Positions 1-9,393 are shown, counted from the stretch's first letter. The stretch: 64,000 nt of DNA from Oscillospiraceae bacterium (GCA_015069045.1 SVJJ01000004.1:59260-123259); one strand, 5' to 3'. The notes: generated from the sequence alone by a model not told the origin. A program made the numbers and translations.

Positions 1-494
1 ATAATTAATAAATAGCGACACAGATATTTAAATTCCTTAATTCGCTCCTTTGCTTGGGCTAAACTGGCAGCAAAATAGATGATTAATCCTATTTTTGCTA
101 TTTCCGATGGTTGAAAACTTAGACCGCCAAAACCAATCCAACGTTTAGCACCTTTAATATCTGTACCAATCAGTAAAACGGCTATTAAAAGAAAAAAACT
201 GACTGCCAAAATAGGAAAGGCGTATTTTTTATATTTCCGATAGTCAAAATTAGCCGTAAAGGCCATAGCCACAGCACCTAAGGCGGCCCAGATTAATTGC
301 CTCTTAATAAAGTACAAACCATCATTAAAATAATAGTAGGCATAGGGATAACTGGAGGAAAAAACCATTAACAGCCCTAATGCCAGTAAAACAATGACAG
401 TCAACAAAAATCCATAGTCAAAGCCGGTTTTCGCCAGTCTGCTTTTATTTAGTTGTTTGGTTGCCCCAGGAGTAGGGATAGGCTGCCTAGTCAC
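1..494 (-). CDS. ftsW: FtsW/SpoVE-type SEDS peptidoglycan polymerase (partial, N-terminal part)
   Basis: Reading the minus strand from a GTG at 494 gives VTRQPIPTPGATKQL, then a hydrophobic helix (LLTVIVLLALGLLMVFSSS). After it come SEDS-type segments such as FGGLSFQPSEIAKIGLIIY, where the QPSE-K motif is typical of FtsW/RodA/SpoVE. The open frame runs off the left edge, so the C-terminal part is missing. These proteins polymerise lipid II into glycan strands together with a class B penicillin-binding protein. It directly follows mraY in the dcw cluster, which favours FtsW/SpoVE over RodA. The start is the first GTG in frame, about 12 bases after an AAAGGA ribosome site; this start is less certain than the family call. 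Confidence 0.88.
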   Translation of the reverse strand, partial: MTRQPIPTPGATKQLNKSRLAKTGFDYGFLLTVIVLLALGLLMVFSSSYPYAYYYFNDGLYFIKRQLIWAALGAVAMAFTANFDYRKYKKYAFPILAVSFFLLIAVLLIGTDIKGAKRWIGFGGLSFQPSEIAKIGLIIYFAASLAQAKERIKEFKYLCRYLLI

Positions 495-513
495 CGACGG
501 TCACCATCCTTTA

Positions 514-1485
514 TTAAAACAAATTTATAACACAAAGATAACCTACTATGCATAAAATCAATGTTGCTGCGCAAAACAGCAGTACAATTTTTGTTTCGTT
601 TAAACCACACATTTCGAAATGATGGTGCAGGGGACTCATTTTGAAAATCCGTTTGCCGGTTAATTTGAAAGAAGTCACCTGCATAATAACAGAAAGGGTT
701 TCTGCCAGATAAACACCGCCTACAATCACTAACACTAGCGGCATCTTTAGCATGGAAGCTGTTACAGCAATAGCACCACCTAAAAATAACGAACCGGTAT
801 CACCCATGAACACCTTGGCAGGGTGCGCATTAAATAAAAGAAAAGCCAAGCATCCACCAACAACGGCTCCAATAAAAATGCCAATAGGTTCGTTACATAT
901 AATAGACATAATGGCAAAGAACAGTCCAACCAAAAGGGTTATACCAGCAGCCAAACCATCTAAGCCATCAGTTAAATTTACGCTGTTAACCACGGAAAGT
1001 TGCACCAAAATGGTTAAGGGTATAATCCATAACCCAATATCTACTGTGACAGATATAAAAGGAATGATCAGTTCGCCACTAATGTATCCCATATAATTCA
1101 TAGATATGGTACTGAGAATGGCGACAAATAGTTGGGCAATAAACTTTGCTTTGGCAGAAAGACCTAAGTTTCTTTTTTTAACCACCTTAATAAAATCATC
1201 GGCGAAACCAACAACACCATAGGCAAAGGCAGTGAGCAGGGGAATCAGCAGGTCATATCGAAAGCCATAGCGGGTTATCATTACTACAAGGCTTGAACCC
1301 AGTGATGCGACGATAAAACCAATTCCGCCCATGGTAGGCGTGCCGCTTTTTATGCGATGCCAACTGGGTCCTTCTTCCCGAATGCTTTGCCCGAATTTAA
1401 GCCGTCGCAAAAAGGGAATTAACAGCGGTGTCATCAACAGACATATTATTGTAGATATAGCAAAAGAAATCAAAATTTCGTTCAC
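514..1485 (-). CDS. mraY: Phospho-N-acetylmuramoyl-pentapeptide transferase
   Basis: This 323-residue polytopic membrane protein transfers phospho-MurNAc-pentapeptide to undecaprenyl phosphate, making lipid I at the inner face of the membrane. Family motifs seen are GTPTMGGIGF near residue 50, FADDFIKV near 95 (catalytic Asp pair), NLTDGLDGLAAG near 170, GDTGSLFLGG near 225 and PLHHHFE near 285. Length is normal for MraY. It lies 29 bases downstream of murF and about 20 bases upstream of the ftsW start, so it is cotranscribed. murD, which often follows mraY, is not here. Confidence 0.97.
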   Translation of the reverse strand: MNEILISFAISTIICLLMTPLLIPFLRRLKFGQSIREEGPSWHRIKSGTPTMGGIGFIVASLGSSLVVMITRYGFRYDLLIPLLTAFAYGVVGFADDFIKVVKKRNLGLSAKAKFIAQLFVAILSTISMNYMGYISGELIIPFISVTVDIGLWIIPLTILVQLSVVNSVNLTDGLDGLAAGITLLVGLFFAIMSIICNEPIGIFIGAVVGGCLAFLLFNAHPAKVFMGDTGSLFLGGAIAVTASMLKMPLVLVIVGGVYLAETLSVIMQVTSFKLTGKRIFKMSPLHHHFEMCGLNETKIVLLFCAATLILCIVGYLCVINLF

Positions 1486-1514
1486 AAGCTCAACTCCTTG
1501 GTAAAATCACAATT

Positions 1515-2876
1515 CTATTTTGCCCATGTTTTAATTAAATGTTCGGTTACACGCTCTAATTGCATGGAACGGGAGGCTTTAATTAAAATTGTATCATTAG
1601 GCTGAACGAAAACATCTAAAGCTTCTGTTAAAGCGGTTATATCTGTAAAGTGGAATGTTGGTATTGCAGTTTGAGCAACTTGGGCGATCCATTTTGCATT
1701 TTCTCCAAAGGCAAACAATGCATCCACACCAATGGTAGCCACCTGGTTGCCGATCGTGCGATGAGCCTCTTCGGCAAAGACACCTAGCTCCTTCATGTCG
1801 CCTAAAACAGCAATTTTACGACCCCTGCGCCCGCAGAGTACTTTCAAGGCAGCTTCAACCGAAGCGGGAGCGGCATTGTAGCAATCATTTATAAGGGTCA
1901 TATCGCCACAACTAATTAGCTGCATCCGTTTATCATTGGGTACATAATTACCAAGACCATAGGCAGCTTCCTCCAGGGAAAGACCAAGGCAAAGGGCTGC
2001 GGCGCAAGCCAACATGGCATTCGTAACATTATGCTCGCCTTGTGTCTGTAAACTGACGGATGCTTTTTCCTTGCCCCAGAGAATGGTAAAGGTGACGCCG
2101 CTTTCCGAAGATATAATATCAGTTGCCTGCATATCATTTTCCGGTGTAAGCCCAACGGTTATGACCTTGCCCGGCATTTCATCCTTGTGTGCCTTTAAAA
2201 TAGGGTCGTCACCATTAATAATCAGGATGCCGCCGGGTTCTATATGAGGAAACAGCTCCGCTTTTGCGCGATAAATATTTTCTTGGGAGCCTAACATTTC
2301 TATGTGAGATAGTCCAATATTAGTCACAATGCCAATTGTAGGCGCAGCCATGCGTGCTAAAGTATCAATTTCGTTAAAACCGCTCATGCCCATTTCTGTA
2401 ATGGCGGCCTGGTGACTATCCTCTAAGCGAAAGAGAGTCAGCGGCAAACCAATTTCATTATTTAGGTTACCTGCGGTTTTTAAAACGCATAAACGAGTTG
2501 AAAGTGCTGCCGCTGTTAATTCTTTTACGGTGGTTTTTCCAACACTACCCGTTACGGCAATAAGGGGTATGGAAAATTGCTTGCGATAAAATGCGGCTAA
2601 GGCGCCCAATGCATGTCGGGTATCATCAACCATAATAATTGGCCTATCACCAGGAGTTATTTTTTGCGCAGATAATGAGGCAATACATCCTTTAGCTAAG
2701 GCTTGCGGAATAAATGTATGTGCATCGAAATGCTCGCCAACTAAAGGGATAAACAAGGCACCGGTCATTATATTTCGAGTATCAGTGCAGATAGATTCAA
2801 CATATGTGTCCGGATTGCCACACAGCAAGGTACCGTTGGTGGCTACTACAATGTCCTTAATTTTTAGGGGCTTCAT
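1515..2876 (-). CDS. murF: UDP-MurNAc-tripeptide D-Ala-D-Ala ligase
   Basis: A 453-residue cytoplasmic Mur ligase that adds D-Ala-D-Ala to the UDP-MurNAc-tripeptide using ATP. The ATP-binding loop is seen as TGSVGKTTVKE near residue 110. The central-domain pattern NLNNEIGLPLTL follows, then TNIGLSHIEMLGS, and DCYNAAPASVEAAL in the C-terminal region, all characteristic of MurF. It is placed between murE and mraY with short gaps, the standard dcw order. Nothing appears disrupted. Confidence 0.97.
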   Translation of the reverse strand: MKPLKIKDIVVATNGTLLCGNPDTYVESICTDTRNIMTGALFIPLVGEHFDAHTFIPQALAKGCIASLSAQKITPGDRPIIMVDDTRHALGALAAFYRKQFSIPLIAVTGSVGKTTVKELTAAALSTRLCVLKTAGNLNNEIGLPLTLFRLEDSHQAAITEMGMSGFNEIDTLARMAAPTIGIVTNIGLSHIEMLGSQENIYRAKAELFPHIEPGGILIINGDDPILKAHKDEMPGKVITVGLTPENDMQATDIISSESGVTFTILWGKEKASVSLQTQGEHNVTNAMLACAAALCLGLSLEEAAYGLGNYVPNDKRMQLISCGDMTLINDCYNAAPASVEAALKVLCGRRGRKIAVLGDMKELGVFAEEAHRTIGNQVATIGVDALFAFGENAKWIAQVAQTAIPTFHFTDITALTEALDVFVQPNDTILIKASRSMQLERVTEHLIKTWAK

Positions 2877-2901
2877 AGTTTTTCAAGTCCTTCCTGCATG
2901 T

Positions 2902-4365
2902 TCAGTTTTTGCAGTTTTCGGGTTCAGCCATAGACGACATAATGTCATAAATAATTTCCCGTTCGTCAAAATGTCTCTTTTCCGTACCAATAATTTGATA
3001 GGTTTCGTGGCCCTTACCTGCTAAAATAATACTATCACCCGGTTCTGCCGTTTCAATGGCATAGCGGATGGCGTCGCGTCTGTTTTCTATGACAGTATAT
3101 GCACAATGGGTTTCCTTCATACCTGACTCAATTTGGCGAATAATCGCCATAGGTTCCTCTGTGCGTGGATTATCGGAGGTAATAATACAAAAATCGGAAA
3201 GGGTCCCCGCAATTTTACCCATAGTTGGTCGTTTTACCGGATCACGGTCGCCACCGCAACCAAAGAGTGTCACAACCCGTCCCTGGGTAAAATCTTTGAC
3301 TGTTTTAATAATATTATCTAAACCATCAGGCGTATGAGCGTAATCAATAATGATGGTATAATTCGTGCGTGTGTATACAGTTTCAGCTCGCCCTTTAACA
3401 CCCTTTGCCACTAAAAGGGCCTCGGTAATTTTGCTGGATGCAATGCCTAAGGTAATACAGGCCGCCATGGCAGCTAAACCGTTATATATAGAAAATTTCC
3501 CCGGGATTCCTAAACGAACGGAGATGTTTTCATTTTCTACAAGCAGGTCAAATATAACACCCCGGGAGGAAATGCGTGGATTTTTAGCCTGTAAGTCGGA
3601 GTTTTCATTAATAGAGTATGATAAAACAGGGCAGACGCAATAAGCTGCAATATCTTTGCCGGCCGGGTCATCTGTATTAATGACTGCTTGGTCGCAAACA
3701 TCAAAAAGCATTTTTTTTGCCATATAATAGTTTTCCATGGTTTTATGAAAATCCAAATGGTCTTGGGTTAAATTGGTAAAAACAGCAGTAGTAAACTGTA
3801 TGCCGAAAACACGGCTTAAATACAGGGAGTGGGAGGAGACCTCCATAATCACATACTCCACACCGGCGTTTACCATATCGTGTAATAACGCATACAACTC
3901 CAGGGATTCAGGGGTGGTTCGTTCCGCAGGCAAAACAGCATCACCAATCATGTTTGCGTTGGTGCCAATGAGTCCTACAGTTTTGCCGGCAAACTCCAGG
4001 ATGCTTTTAATCAGGGTCGTTACAGTTGTTTTGCCATTGGTACCGGTTACAGCAACGATTTTCAGCTTTTTTTCCGGATGTTCATAAAAATTCGCTGCAA
4101 TTTGTGCCAAAGCCTTTCGGGTATCTTCTACTGTGAGGCAGGGCACGGAAAAGGAACCGGAAGGCTCTTGGATTAAAATCGCTGCAGCACCATTTTTTAT
4201 GGCGCTTTCAATATATAAATGGCCATCGGTTTGATAGCCTTTAATACAAACAAACAAACTGCCGGGTGTTACACGCCTGGAATCGTAGGCGATGCTTGTT
4301 ATGTCAATATCTTGTGTAATAGGGCTGAGCAATGCAACACCCTGTAACAAGCGGCTTAATTTCAT
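2902..4365 (-). CDS. murE: UDP-MurNAc-tripeptide synthetase, probably meso-DAP adding
   Basis: A 487-residue Mur ligase that adds the third stem-peptide residue. The P-loop TGTNGKTTVT is near residue 108 and the central motif TNLTQDHLDFH near 200. The C-terminal substrate motif reads DNPRTEEP; DNPR is the signature of meso-diaminopimelate-specific MurE, as opposed to lysine-adding enzymes. This fits the asd-dapA-dapB genes at 20-23 kb. The ribosome site GAAAGGAG lies just before the ATG at 4365. It is cotranscribed with the PBP gene upstream and murF downstream. Confidence 0.96.
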   Translation of the reverse strand: MKLSRLLQGVALLSPITQDIDITSIAYDSRRVTPGSLFVCIKGYQTDGHLYIESAIKNGAAAILIQEPSGSFSVPCLTVEDTRKALAQIAANFYEHPEKKLKIVAVTGTNGKTTVTTLIKSILEFAGKTVGLIGTNANMIGDAVLPAERTTPESLELYALLHDMVNAGVEYVIMEVSSHSLYLSRVFGIQFTTAVFTNLTQDHLDFHKTMENYYMAKKMLFDVCDQAVINTDDPAGKDIAAYCVCPVLSYSINENSDLQAKNPRISSRGVIFDLLVENENISVRLGIPGKFSIYNGLAAMAACITLGIASSKITEALLVAKGVKGRAETVYTRTNYTIIIDYAHTPDGLDNIIKTVKDFTQGRVVTLFGCGGDRDPVKRPTMGKIAGTLSDFCIITSDNPRTEEPMAIIRQIESGMKETHCAYTVIENRRDAIRYAIETAEPGDSIILAGKGHETYQIIGTEKRHFDEREIIYDIMSSMAEPENCKN

Positions 4366-4386
4366 TATTTTAACTCCTTTCAGGAT

Positions 4387-6588
4387 TTAATCCACATCTA
4401 AATATTTAAATGTAACCTCAATAACGGTGCCTTCCTGAACCTGTGTTCCGGCGGGAGGCGATTGACCATCAGCAACGATTAAGTTTGAGGAATTTCCCGT
4501 AGCACCTGCGCCAGTTACGTTCATGTTGAGCCGTGCCTGAGAAAGTCGTGCCTGGGCTTCGGACAGGGATAGGTTGGTCACGTCGGGAACGGTTACCATT
4601 TGAAATGCATCATCCTCTGTATATAGAATGACAACAGAACCGGCAGATAGCATAGATCCGGCAACGGGTGTTTGGGTTTTAATAGTTTCACCATTGCCCA
4701 CAATTTTGTAATTTAAATCTTCGTTTGTTAAATTTTTTGCTGCGTTGTTTCGGGACAACCCTTTAACATTAGGCACCAATACGTCCAGGTTTTCCTTCTC
4801 TTCTTCCGTATATTGGGGTTCGATGCCCATATAGCGCAGGGTGTCCTCCAAAATTTTTGCCACAACGGGAGCAGCAATGGCACCACCATAATATTGACCG
4901 TTCGATGGCTCATCTAAGACAACCAAACAAGCCACTTTAGGGTCATTTGCCGGTGCAAAAGCAATAAAAGAGGAAATATATTTTCCGTTACCACGGGGCA
5001 ACTTTTCCGATGTGCCGGTTTTACCAGCTACACGATATCCCTTAATATAGGCATTTTGCCCTGTTCCGTTGGCAACTGTGTTTTCCAACATAGCACACAT
5101 TTGTTCAGAGGTTCTTTGAGAAATGACCTGGCGCACTACAGTTGGTTCTGTTTTTTGCACAACATTGCCTTCGTCATCTAACAGTTCTTTTACTAGGTAG
5201 GGCTGCATTAATTTACCGCCGTTGGCTATAGCCCCTACGGCTGAAACCAACTGCAGAGGTGTCACAACAGGGCCCTGCCCAAAGGAGGCGGTGGCTAATT
5301 CCACAATATTATAATTTTGGTCGGCATAAAAGATACCCTTTGCTTCGCCGGGCAGGTCAAAGTTGGTGATATCCATAAAACCAAATGCTTTATGATATTC
5401 CTTAAATTTATCTTTTCCCACCAACAACCCTACCTCAATAAAGGCGGGGTTACATGAATTTTTTACCGCATCGGCAAAGGTTTGTGCACCATGACCTTCG
5501 TGGTGCGAGCAACTGATGCTGCGGTTTTCTACGGTTTTTGAACCAGAGCAGAAGAAAGGGGTTTCCGGCGTAATCAGGCCCTCTTCTAAGGCCATGCATC
5601 CTGTGATAATCTTATAGCAGGAGCCCGGTTCGTAAGAATCTGTAACGGCTTTATTTCTCCACATTTTTTCCAGAGCGGCAGAACGCGCCTGTAGCCGTTC
5701 ATCCTCATTGCTAATGGCACTAAGCTCCGCCTCAGTTTCCACCGGTAGTGTAAAGGGGTCGTTTAAATCAAAATCCGGTTTTGTGACCATAGCCAGGACT
5801 TCACCGGTTTGCACGTCTGTTACAATAGCGGAGGCGCCGGCCTGTACTTTTTCCTCATGATAGGCAGTTTCTAAGTGTTTTTCAGCAAAATGCTGAATCA
5901 CTTCATCAATTGTTAAAACTACATTAGTCCCATCCTCCGGGTCAATGTGCTGTTCCTGTTTAAAGGGCATATCAGTGTCTAATGCGTTTTTCAATGCGAT
6001 AACACGGCCCGGAACGCCCTTGAGCTGGTCATCATAAACCTTTTCGATGCCACCAAGGCCTTGGTTGTCAACGCCAACAAAGCCCAGAATATGAGAGGCG
6101 AAATTTCCATAGGGATAGTACCGCTTTGCGTCCTCCTGCAGGTATACACCGGTGAGTTCAAGTTCGCGAACAGCAGTTGCCATATCATCCTCAATTCTGC
6201 GCTTAATGGTCACATGGTTGGTTTCTTTTTTCAAAAGCTCTGTAATATCTGTTGCGTCCATTTCCAGCACGGCGGCCAGCTTGGTGGCAGTTACATCAAT
6301 ATCCTTTTTTGCTTTGTGAATTTCATTGGGATTGGCTGTTATGGTATATGCAGTTGAACTCTGCGCCAATTTTTTATGGTTTCTATCATAAATAGCACCC
6401 CTGTGAGAGGCTACTAAACTATCTCTTGTTTGTTGCTCCAAAGCTCTTTTTTGCAAGTCTTCACCCTGAAATATTTGTAAAAAAACAAGCCTTACGCCGA
6501 GTAAACACAACAGAGAGGCAAAGGCTATAAAGGCAAATAAAATTCGAATGCGGAGTTTTCGTTTAGGGACATTTTTATTCATACTCAT
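4387..6588 (-). CDS. Class B penicillin-binding protein (FtsI/SpoVD type) with two PASTA domains
   Basis: A 733-residue single-pass membrane transpeptidase that cross-links septal or spore peptidoglycan. An N-terminal signal anchor (residues about 10-32) is followed by the dimerisation region and the transpeptidase domain. The active-site motifs are present: SxxK as EPGSCYK near 320, SxN as SCN near 378 and KTGT as AGKTGTSEK near 525. Two PASTA repeats form the C-terminus (about 600-660 and 665-730). Position between ftsL and murE is typical of ftsI/pbpB/spoVD; sequence alone does not let me choose between PBP2B and SpoVD. The start lacks a close, strong ribosome site: an AAGGAG is present but too far upstream. 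Confidence 0.93.
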   Translation of the reverse strand: MSMNKNVPKRKLRIRILFAFIAFASLLCLLGVRLVFLQIFQGEDLQKRALEQQTRDSLVASHRGAIYDRNHKKLAQSSTAYTITANPNEIHKAKKDIDVTATKLAAVLEMDATDITELLKKETNHVTIKRRIEDDMATAVRELELTGVYLQEDAKRYYPYGNFASHILGFVGVDNQGLGGIEKVYDDQLKGVPGRVIALKNALDTDMPFKQEQHIDPEDGTNVVLTIDEVIQHFAEKHLETAYHEEKVQAGASAIVTDVQTGEVLAMVTKPDFDLNDPFTLPVETEAELSAISNEDERLQARSAALEKMWRNKAVTDSYEPGSCYKIITGCMALEEGLITPETPFFCSGSKTVENRSISCSHHEGHGAQTFADAVKNSCNPAFIEVGLLVGKDKFKEYHKAFGFMDITNFDLPGEAKGIFYADQNYNIVELATASFGQGPVVTPLQLVSAVGAIANGGKLMQPYLVKELLDDEGNVVQKTEPTVVRQVISQRTSEQMCAMLENTVANGTGQNAYIKGYRVAGKTGTSEKLPRGNGKYISSFIAFAPANDPKVACLVVLDEPSNGQYYGGAIAAPVVAKILEDTLRYMGIEPQYTEEEKENLDVLVPNVKGLSRNNAAKNLTNEDLNYKIVGNGETIKTQTPVAGSMLSAGSVVILYTEDDAFQMVTVPDVTNLSLSEAQARLSQARLNMNVTGAGATGNSSNLIVADGQSPPAGTQVQEGTVIEVTFKYLDVD

Positions 6589-6669
6589 TACATGGCGGTT
6601 TGTCCGCAGCTCCTTCTTAAACTATATTATATATATATAGTGAGTAACTGGTCTGAATATGCGCTGAAA

Positions 6670-7155
6670 TTAATCCAAATACGCCATCAGACCGGAAAAA
6701 AATTCAGATACATGACTGGTAGGGGAAAATTCACTTTTTGCGGTTTTTTCCACATAATCCACCTGTTCCAAATCAATATAAATGGTTTGATATTTTTCAG
6801 CGCGGCGCATACCCAACTGGTCGCGCGCGATGGTTTCGATATTATCTAAGTCTAAGGAACGGTCGATTTCTACCTGTAATTTTTCATTGGAAGTAATTAG
6901 CGCATTTAAAGTATTTTGTTTTTGTTCTACGGCATTACAGGTGTCTGTGATGATCACACCACGATATAAAACTAAAAAAGCAAGGCTGGCGACAAGCAAA
7001 ATTTTTGCCATACTCAGCAGTTTAGCTTGCCTTTGGGCTACCTGTTGCTTAGTTTTGGAAACACGAATTCTAACGTTGGATTGAGTTTGGGGGTGTTGTA
7101 CAGGATACGGATTGGCAACGTAATGGTCATAAGCTAAATTGCTTCTGCTGTTCAC
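6670..7155 (-). CDS. ftsL: FtsL-like septum protein
   Basis: A 161-residue bitopic protein: a basic cytoplasmic N-terminus (VSKTKQQVAQRQAK), one transmembrane helix (ILLVASLAFLVLYRGVII, about residues 55-72), then a short coiled-coil-like extracellular part with the pattern NIETIARDQLGMRRAEKYQTIYI. This matches FtsL/DivIC-type proteins, which recruit the septal PBP and FtsW. The open frame extends 21 codons upstream, but that extension overlaps rsmH. The GTG at 7155 has an AAAGGAG site about 10 bases ahead and is chosen. Its place between rsmH and the PBP is the classic ftsL slot. Confidence 0.85.
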   Translation of the reverse strand: MNSRSNLAYDHYVANPYPVQHPQTQSNVRIRVSKTKQQVAQRQAKLLSMAKILLVASLAFLVLYRGVIITDTCNAVEQKQNTLNALITSNEKLQVEIDRSLDLDNIETIARDQLGMRRAEKYQTIYIDLEQVDYVEKTAKSEFSPTSHVSEFFSGLMAYLD

Positions 7156-7171
7156 TTGCCGGTCACTCCTT

Positions 7172-8134
7172 TTATATAATATCAAGTTTATTTTTTTCAA
7201 AGACTCGCAGCTTTGCACTTCGTGCTCTTGGATTCTCTTGAATTTCAGTTTCCAAAGGTAAAACAGGTTTGCGTGTTATGACGCGCCCTGCAGATTTCTT
7301 ACCGCATATACAGGCGGGATACGTCGGTGGGCAGGTACAGCCCTTTTCCCGCTCTTTAAAAATGTTTTTAACAATCCTGTCCTCTAAGGAATGAAATGTA
7401 ATAATAGCTAAACGTCCACCTGGTGCTAAAACATCAATAAAATCGTGAACTGCACCGGGTAACCCGCCTAACTCGTTGTTAACCTCAATGCGAATGGCTT
7501 GAAAAGTGCGTTTGGCCGGGTGGGGTCCATCCCGTCGTGCATCCTTTGGAACGGCCTTTTTAATAATATTCACCAACTGACCAGTCGTTTGAATTGGCGT
7601 AGTAGCGCGGGCATCCACGATAAATTCTGCAATGCGCCGGGCCCAACGTTCTTCGCCATAGGTTAAAAGAATGGTTTCTAATTCATCTTTTGTGTAGGAA
7701 TTGACAACGTGAGCAGCGCTTATAGAATCTTGTTGATTCATGCGCATATCTAAGGGCGCATCTTGCATGTAGGAAAAACCGCGTTGTGCTTCGTCTAACT
7801 GGTGAGAAGAAACACCCAAATCCATTAAAGCGCCGTGTATTTGTTCTATTTTTAATTCGGCCAAGGCGGCTTTAACATCTGCATAGTTACAATTGACAAA
7901 AGTAACTTTGTCCCTATAAGCAGATAAACGTTTTCGTGAAGCTGCAATGGCTTCGGGATCGCGATCGAACCCAATTAATTGACCTGTAGAAAGGGTTTGC
8001 ACAATTTGACTGCTATGTCCGGCGCCGCCCATGGTAGCATCTACATATATCCCGTCAGGCTGTAGTGCTAAGGCCTCCATACAAGGCATGAGCATAATGG
8101 GAACGTGGTGAAATTCAGTTGCTTGACTCATCAT
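7172..8134 (-). CDS. rsmH: 16S rRNA (cytosine1402-N4)-methyltransferase
   Basis: A 320-residue SAM-dependent methyltransferase (MraW) that modifies C1402 in the 16S rRNA P-site. Motifs seen are DATMGGAGHS near residue 32 (SAM loop), GALMDLGVSSHQLD near 100, PAKRTFQAIRIEVN near 210 and ITFHSLEDRIVK near 245. Its start overlaps the mraZ stop in an ATGA arrangement, so translation is likely coupled. Length and motifs are complete. Confidence 0.97.
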   Translation of the reverse strand: MMSQATEFHHVPIMLMPCMEALALQPDGIYVDATMGGAGHSSQIVQTLSTGQLIGFDRDPEAIAASRKRLSAYRDKVTFVNCNYADVKAALAELKIEQIHGALMDLGVSSHQLDEAQRGFSYMQDAPLDMRMNQQDSISAAHVVNSYTKDELETILLTYGEERWARRIAEFIVDARATTPIQTTGQLVNIIKKAVPKDARRDGPHPAKRTFQAIRIEVNNELGGLPGAVHDFIDVLAPGGRLAIITFHSLEDRIVKNIFKEREKGCTCPPTYPACICGKKSAGRVITRKPVLPLETEIQENPRARSAKLRVFEKNKLDII

Positions 8135-8562
8135 AGACCCAACAACTCCATTTTTTCAGAAAGCTCGTCCGGGCTAAAATTATCAAAGCTGTGTTCGGCT
8201 TCCCAATCAGCCGTATTCCAAAGTTCAACACGGTTGGAAACACCAACAACGGTTACATCCTTAGTCAAGCCGGCATAATCACGCAAAATCGAGGGCAACA
8301 TTATGCGACCTTGTTTATCCATTTCGCATTCACATGCCCGGGCAAAGAAAAAACGTGCAAAACGACGTGCATCCTTATTTGTAATAGAAACAGCGTCCAA
8401 TTTAGCCTTTAATCGGTCGAATTCCTCTTGAGGAAAAACAAAAAGACAGTTATCGAGTCCTAATGTAGCAATAAAAACGTCACCTAAATCATCACGAAAT
8501 TTGGCAGGCACAAACATTCTGCCTTTTGCATCCAATGTGTGCTGATATTCGCCGATAAACAT
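8131..8562 (-). CDS. mraZ: Transcriptional regulator MraZ
   Basis: A 143-residue protein with two SpoVT/AbrB-like (SWIM) halves: MFIGEYQHTLDAKGRMFVPAKFRDD at the N-terminus and ECEMDKQGRIMLPSILRDYAG in the second half, each with the D-x-K/Q-GR signature. MraZ rings bind direct repeats in the mraZ promoter and repress or tune the dcw operon. Here it is the first gene of the operon, with a sigma-A promoter and matching repeats immediately upstream. Confidence 0.96.
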   Translation of the reverse strand: MFIGEYQHTLDAKGRMFVPAKFRDDLGDVFIATLGLDNCLFVFPQEEFDRLKAKLDAVSITNKDARRFARFFFARACECEMDKQGRIMLPSILRDYAGLTKDVTVVGVSNRVELWNTADWEAEHSFDNFSPDELSEKMELLGL

Positions 8563-8685
8563 GCCTTTTCACCACCTTTTCCTCTTAAAAAGTTATTCTT
8601 CATGTAAAATAAGAAATGGTTTCTTCTTATATAATGAAAGGAATTCTATCTTTAGGGACGGCAAATTTAAAATAATTGCAATAAA

Positions 8686-8714
8686 TTTGCTCCATTTTGC
8701 TCCACTTTCCACCC
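8686..8714 (-). promoter_or_regulatory. MraZ-box repeats in the dcw leader
   Basis: On the minus strand the leader contains three spaced TGGA units: GGTGGAAAGTGGAGC followed by AAAATGGAGCAAA. Repeats with a GTGG core at one-turn spacing are the known type of MraZ operator. They begin just downstream of the predicted transcription start, so bound MraZ would block early elongation or promoter clearance. The function is inferred from sequence and position. Confidence 0.65.
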
Positions 8715-8724
8715 TTTCTATTTA

Positions 8725-8753
8725 ATTTTACTCTATTTTTATTAATATTGCAA
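8725..8753 (-). promoter_or_regulatory. Sigma-A promoter of the dcw operon
   Basis: Minus strand: -35 TTGCAA (8748-8753), a 17-base spacer and -10 TAAAAT (8725-8730). Transcription would start near 8718, ahead of the MraZ-box repeats and about 155 bases before the mraZ ATG. Confidence 0.75.
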
Positions 8754-8943
8754 GTGTTTTTGCAAAAAAAATTTAATTTTTTTGCAATCCTGCTGTAACA
8801 TACAAGATATTGTGTATATATAATTTATAGTACAATATTTTCTACTATCCCGTAGGCCATGGAACAATTATGATGGTGTTTTATCTGTCGTTTAGGTATG
8901 TTTTATAGCGAAAAATATGATAAACGGCTGTTTTTAAAAATAG

Positions 8944-8972
8944 TTGACAATGGGGTGAAACTATGATAATAT
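8944..8972 (+). promoter_or_regulatory. Sigma-A promoter of the GntR-ABC operon
   Basis: TTGACA (8944-8949), a 17-base spacer and TAATAT (8967-8972), ending about 43 bases before the GTG start. Just after the -10 box lie two tandem AATACAC words nine bases apart, a plausible autoregulatory operator for the GntR protein. Confidence 0.8.
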
Positions 8973-9015
8973 AAAACTGTTCTAATACACATAATACACT
9001 TAAGGTGGTGATGGC

Positions 9016-9393
9016 GTGATTCAAATTGATTACCGTAGTCAAAAGGCCCTTTATGAGCAGGTGCGGGATGAACTAAAGAAGCTTATTATGAAGGGCGTTT
9101 TAAAAGTGGACGAAAAAATTCCGTCTGTGCGCGAAATTGCAGGATCTTTGGCAATTAATCCTAATACCATCCAGCGGGCCTATCGGGAGCTGGAAAGTGA
9201 AGGCTTTATTTACTCAGTAAAGGGGCGGGGAAATTTTGTTTCACCCCGCAAAAATGCAGAACATACAGAACGTATTCAGGAACTTATAAAAGTATTTTCG
9301 ACTTGTAGTGCAGAACTTCTATACTTAGGTGTTTCGCAGGAAACTTTGATAGAAAAAATTTATGAGGGAGGAAAAAGCCATGATACAAATTGA
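9016..9393 (+). CDS. GntR-family regulator, short YtrA type
   Basis: A 125-residue DNA-binding protein. The winged-helix N-terminal domain is clear (YEQVRDELKKLIMKGVLKVDEKIPSVREIAGSLAINPNTIQRAYRELESEGFIYSVKGRGNFV). Only a short helical tail follows, without a ligand-binding domain, as in the YtrA subfamily. Such regulators repress the ABC transporter operon they head, often in response to envelope stress or antibiotics. It starts with GTG behind AAGGTGGTG and overlaps the ATPase gene by 14 bases. Confidence 0.92.
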   Translation: MIQIDYRSQKALYEQVRDELKKLIMKGVLKVDEKIPSVREIAGSLAINPNTIQRAYRELESEGFIYSVKGRGNFVSPRKNAEHTERIQELIKVFSTCSAELLYLGVSQETLIEKIYEGGKSHDTN

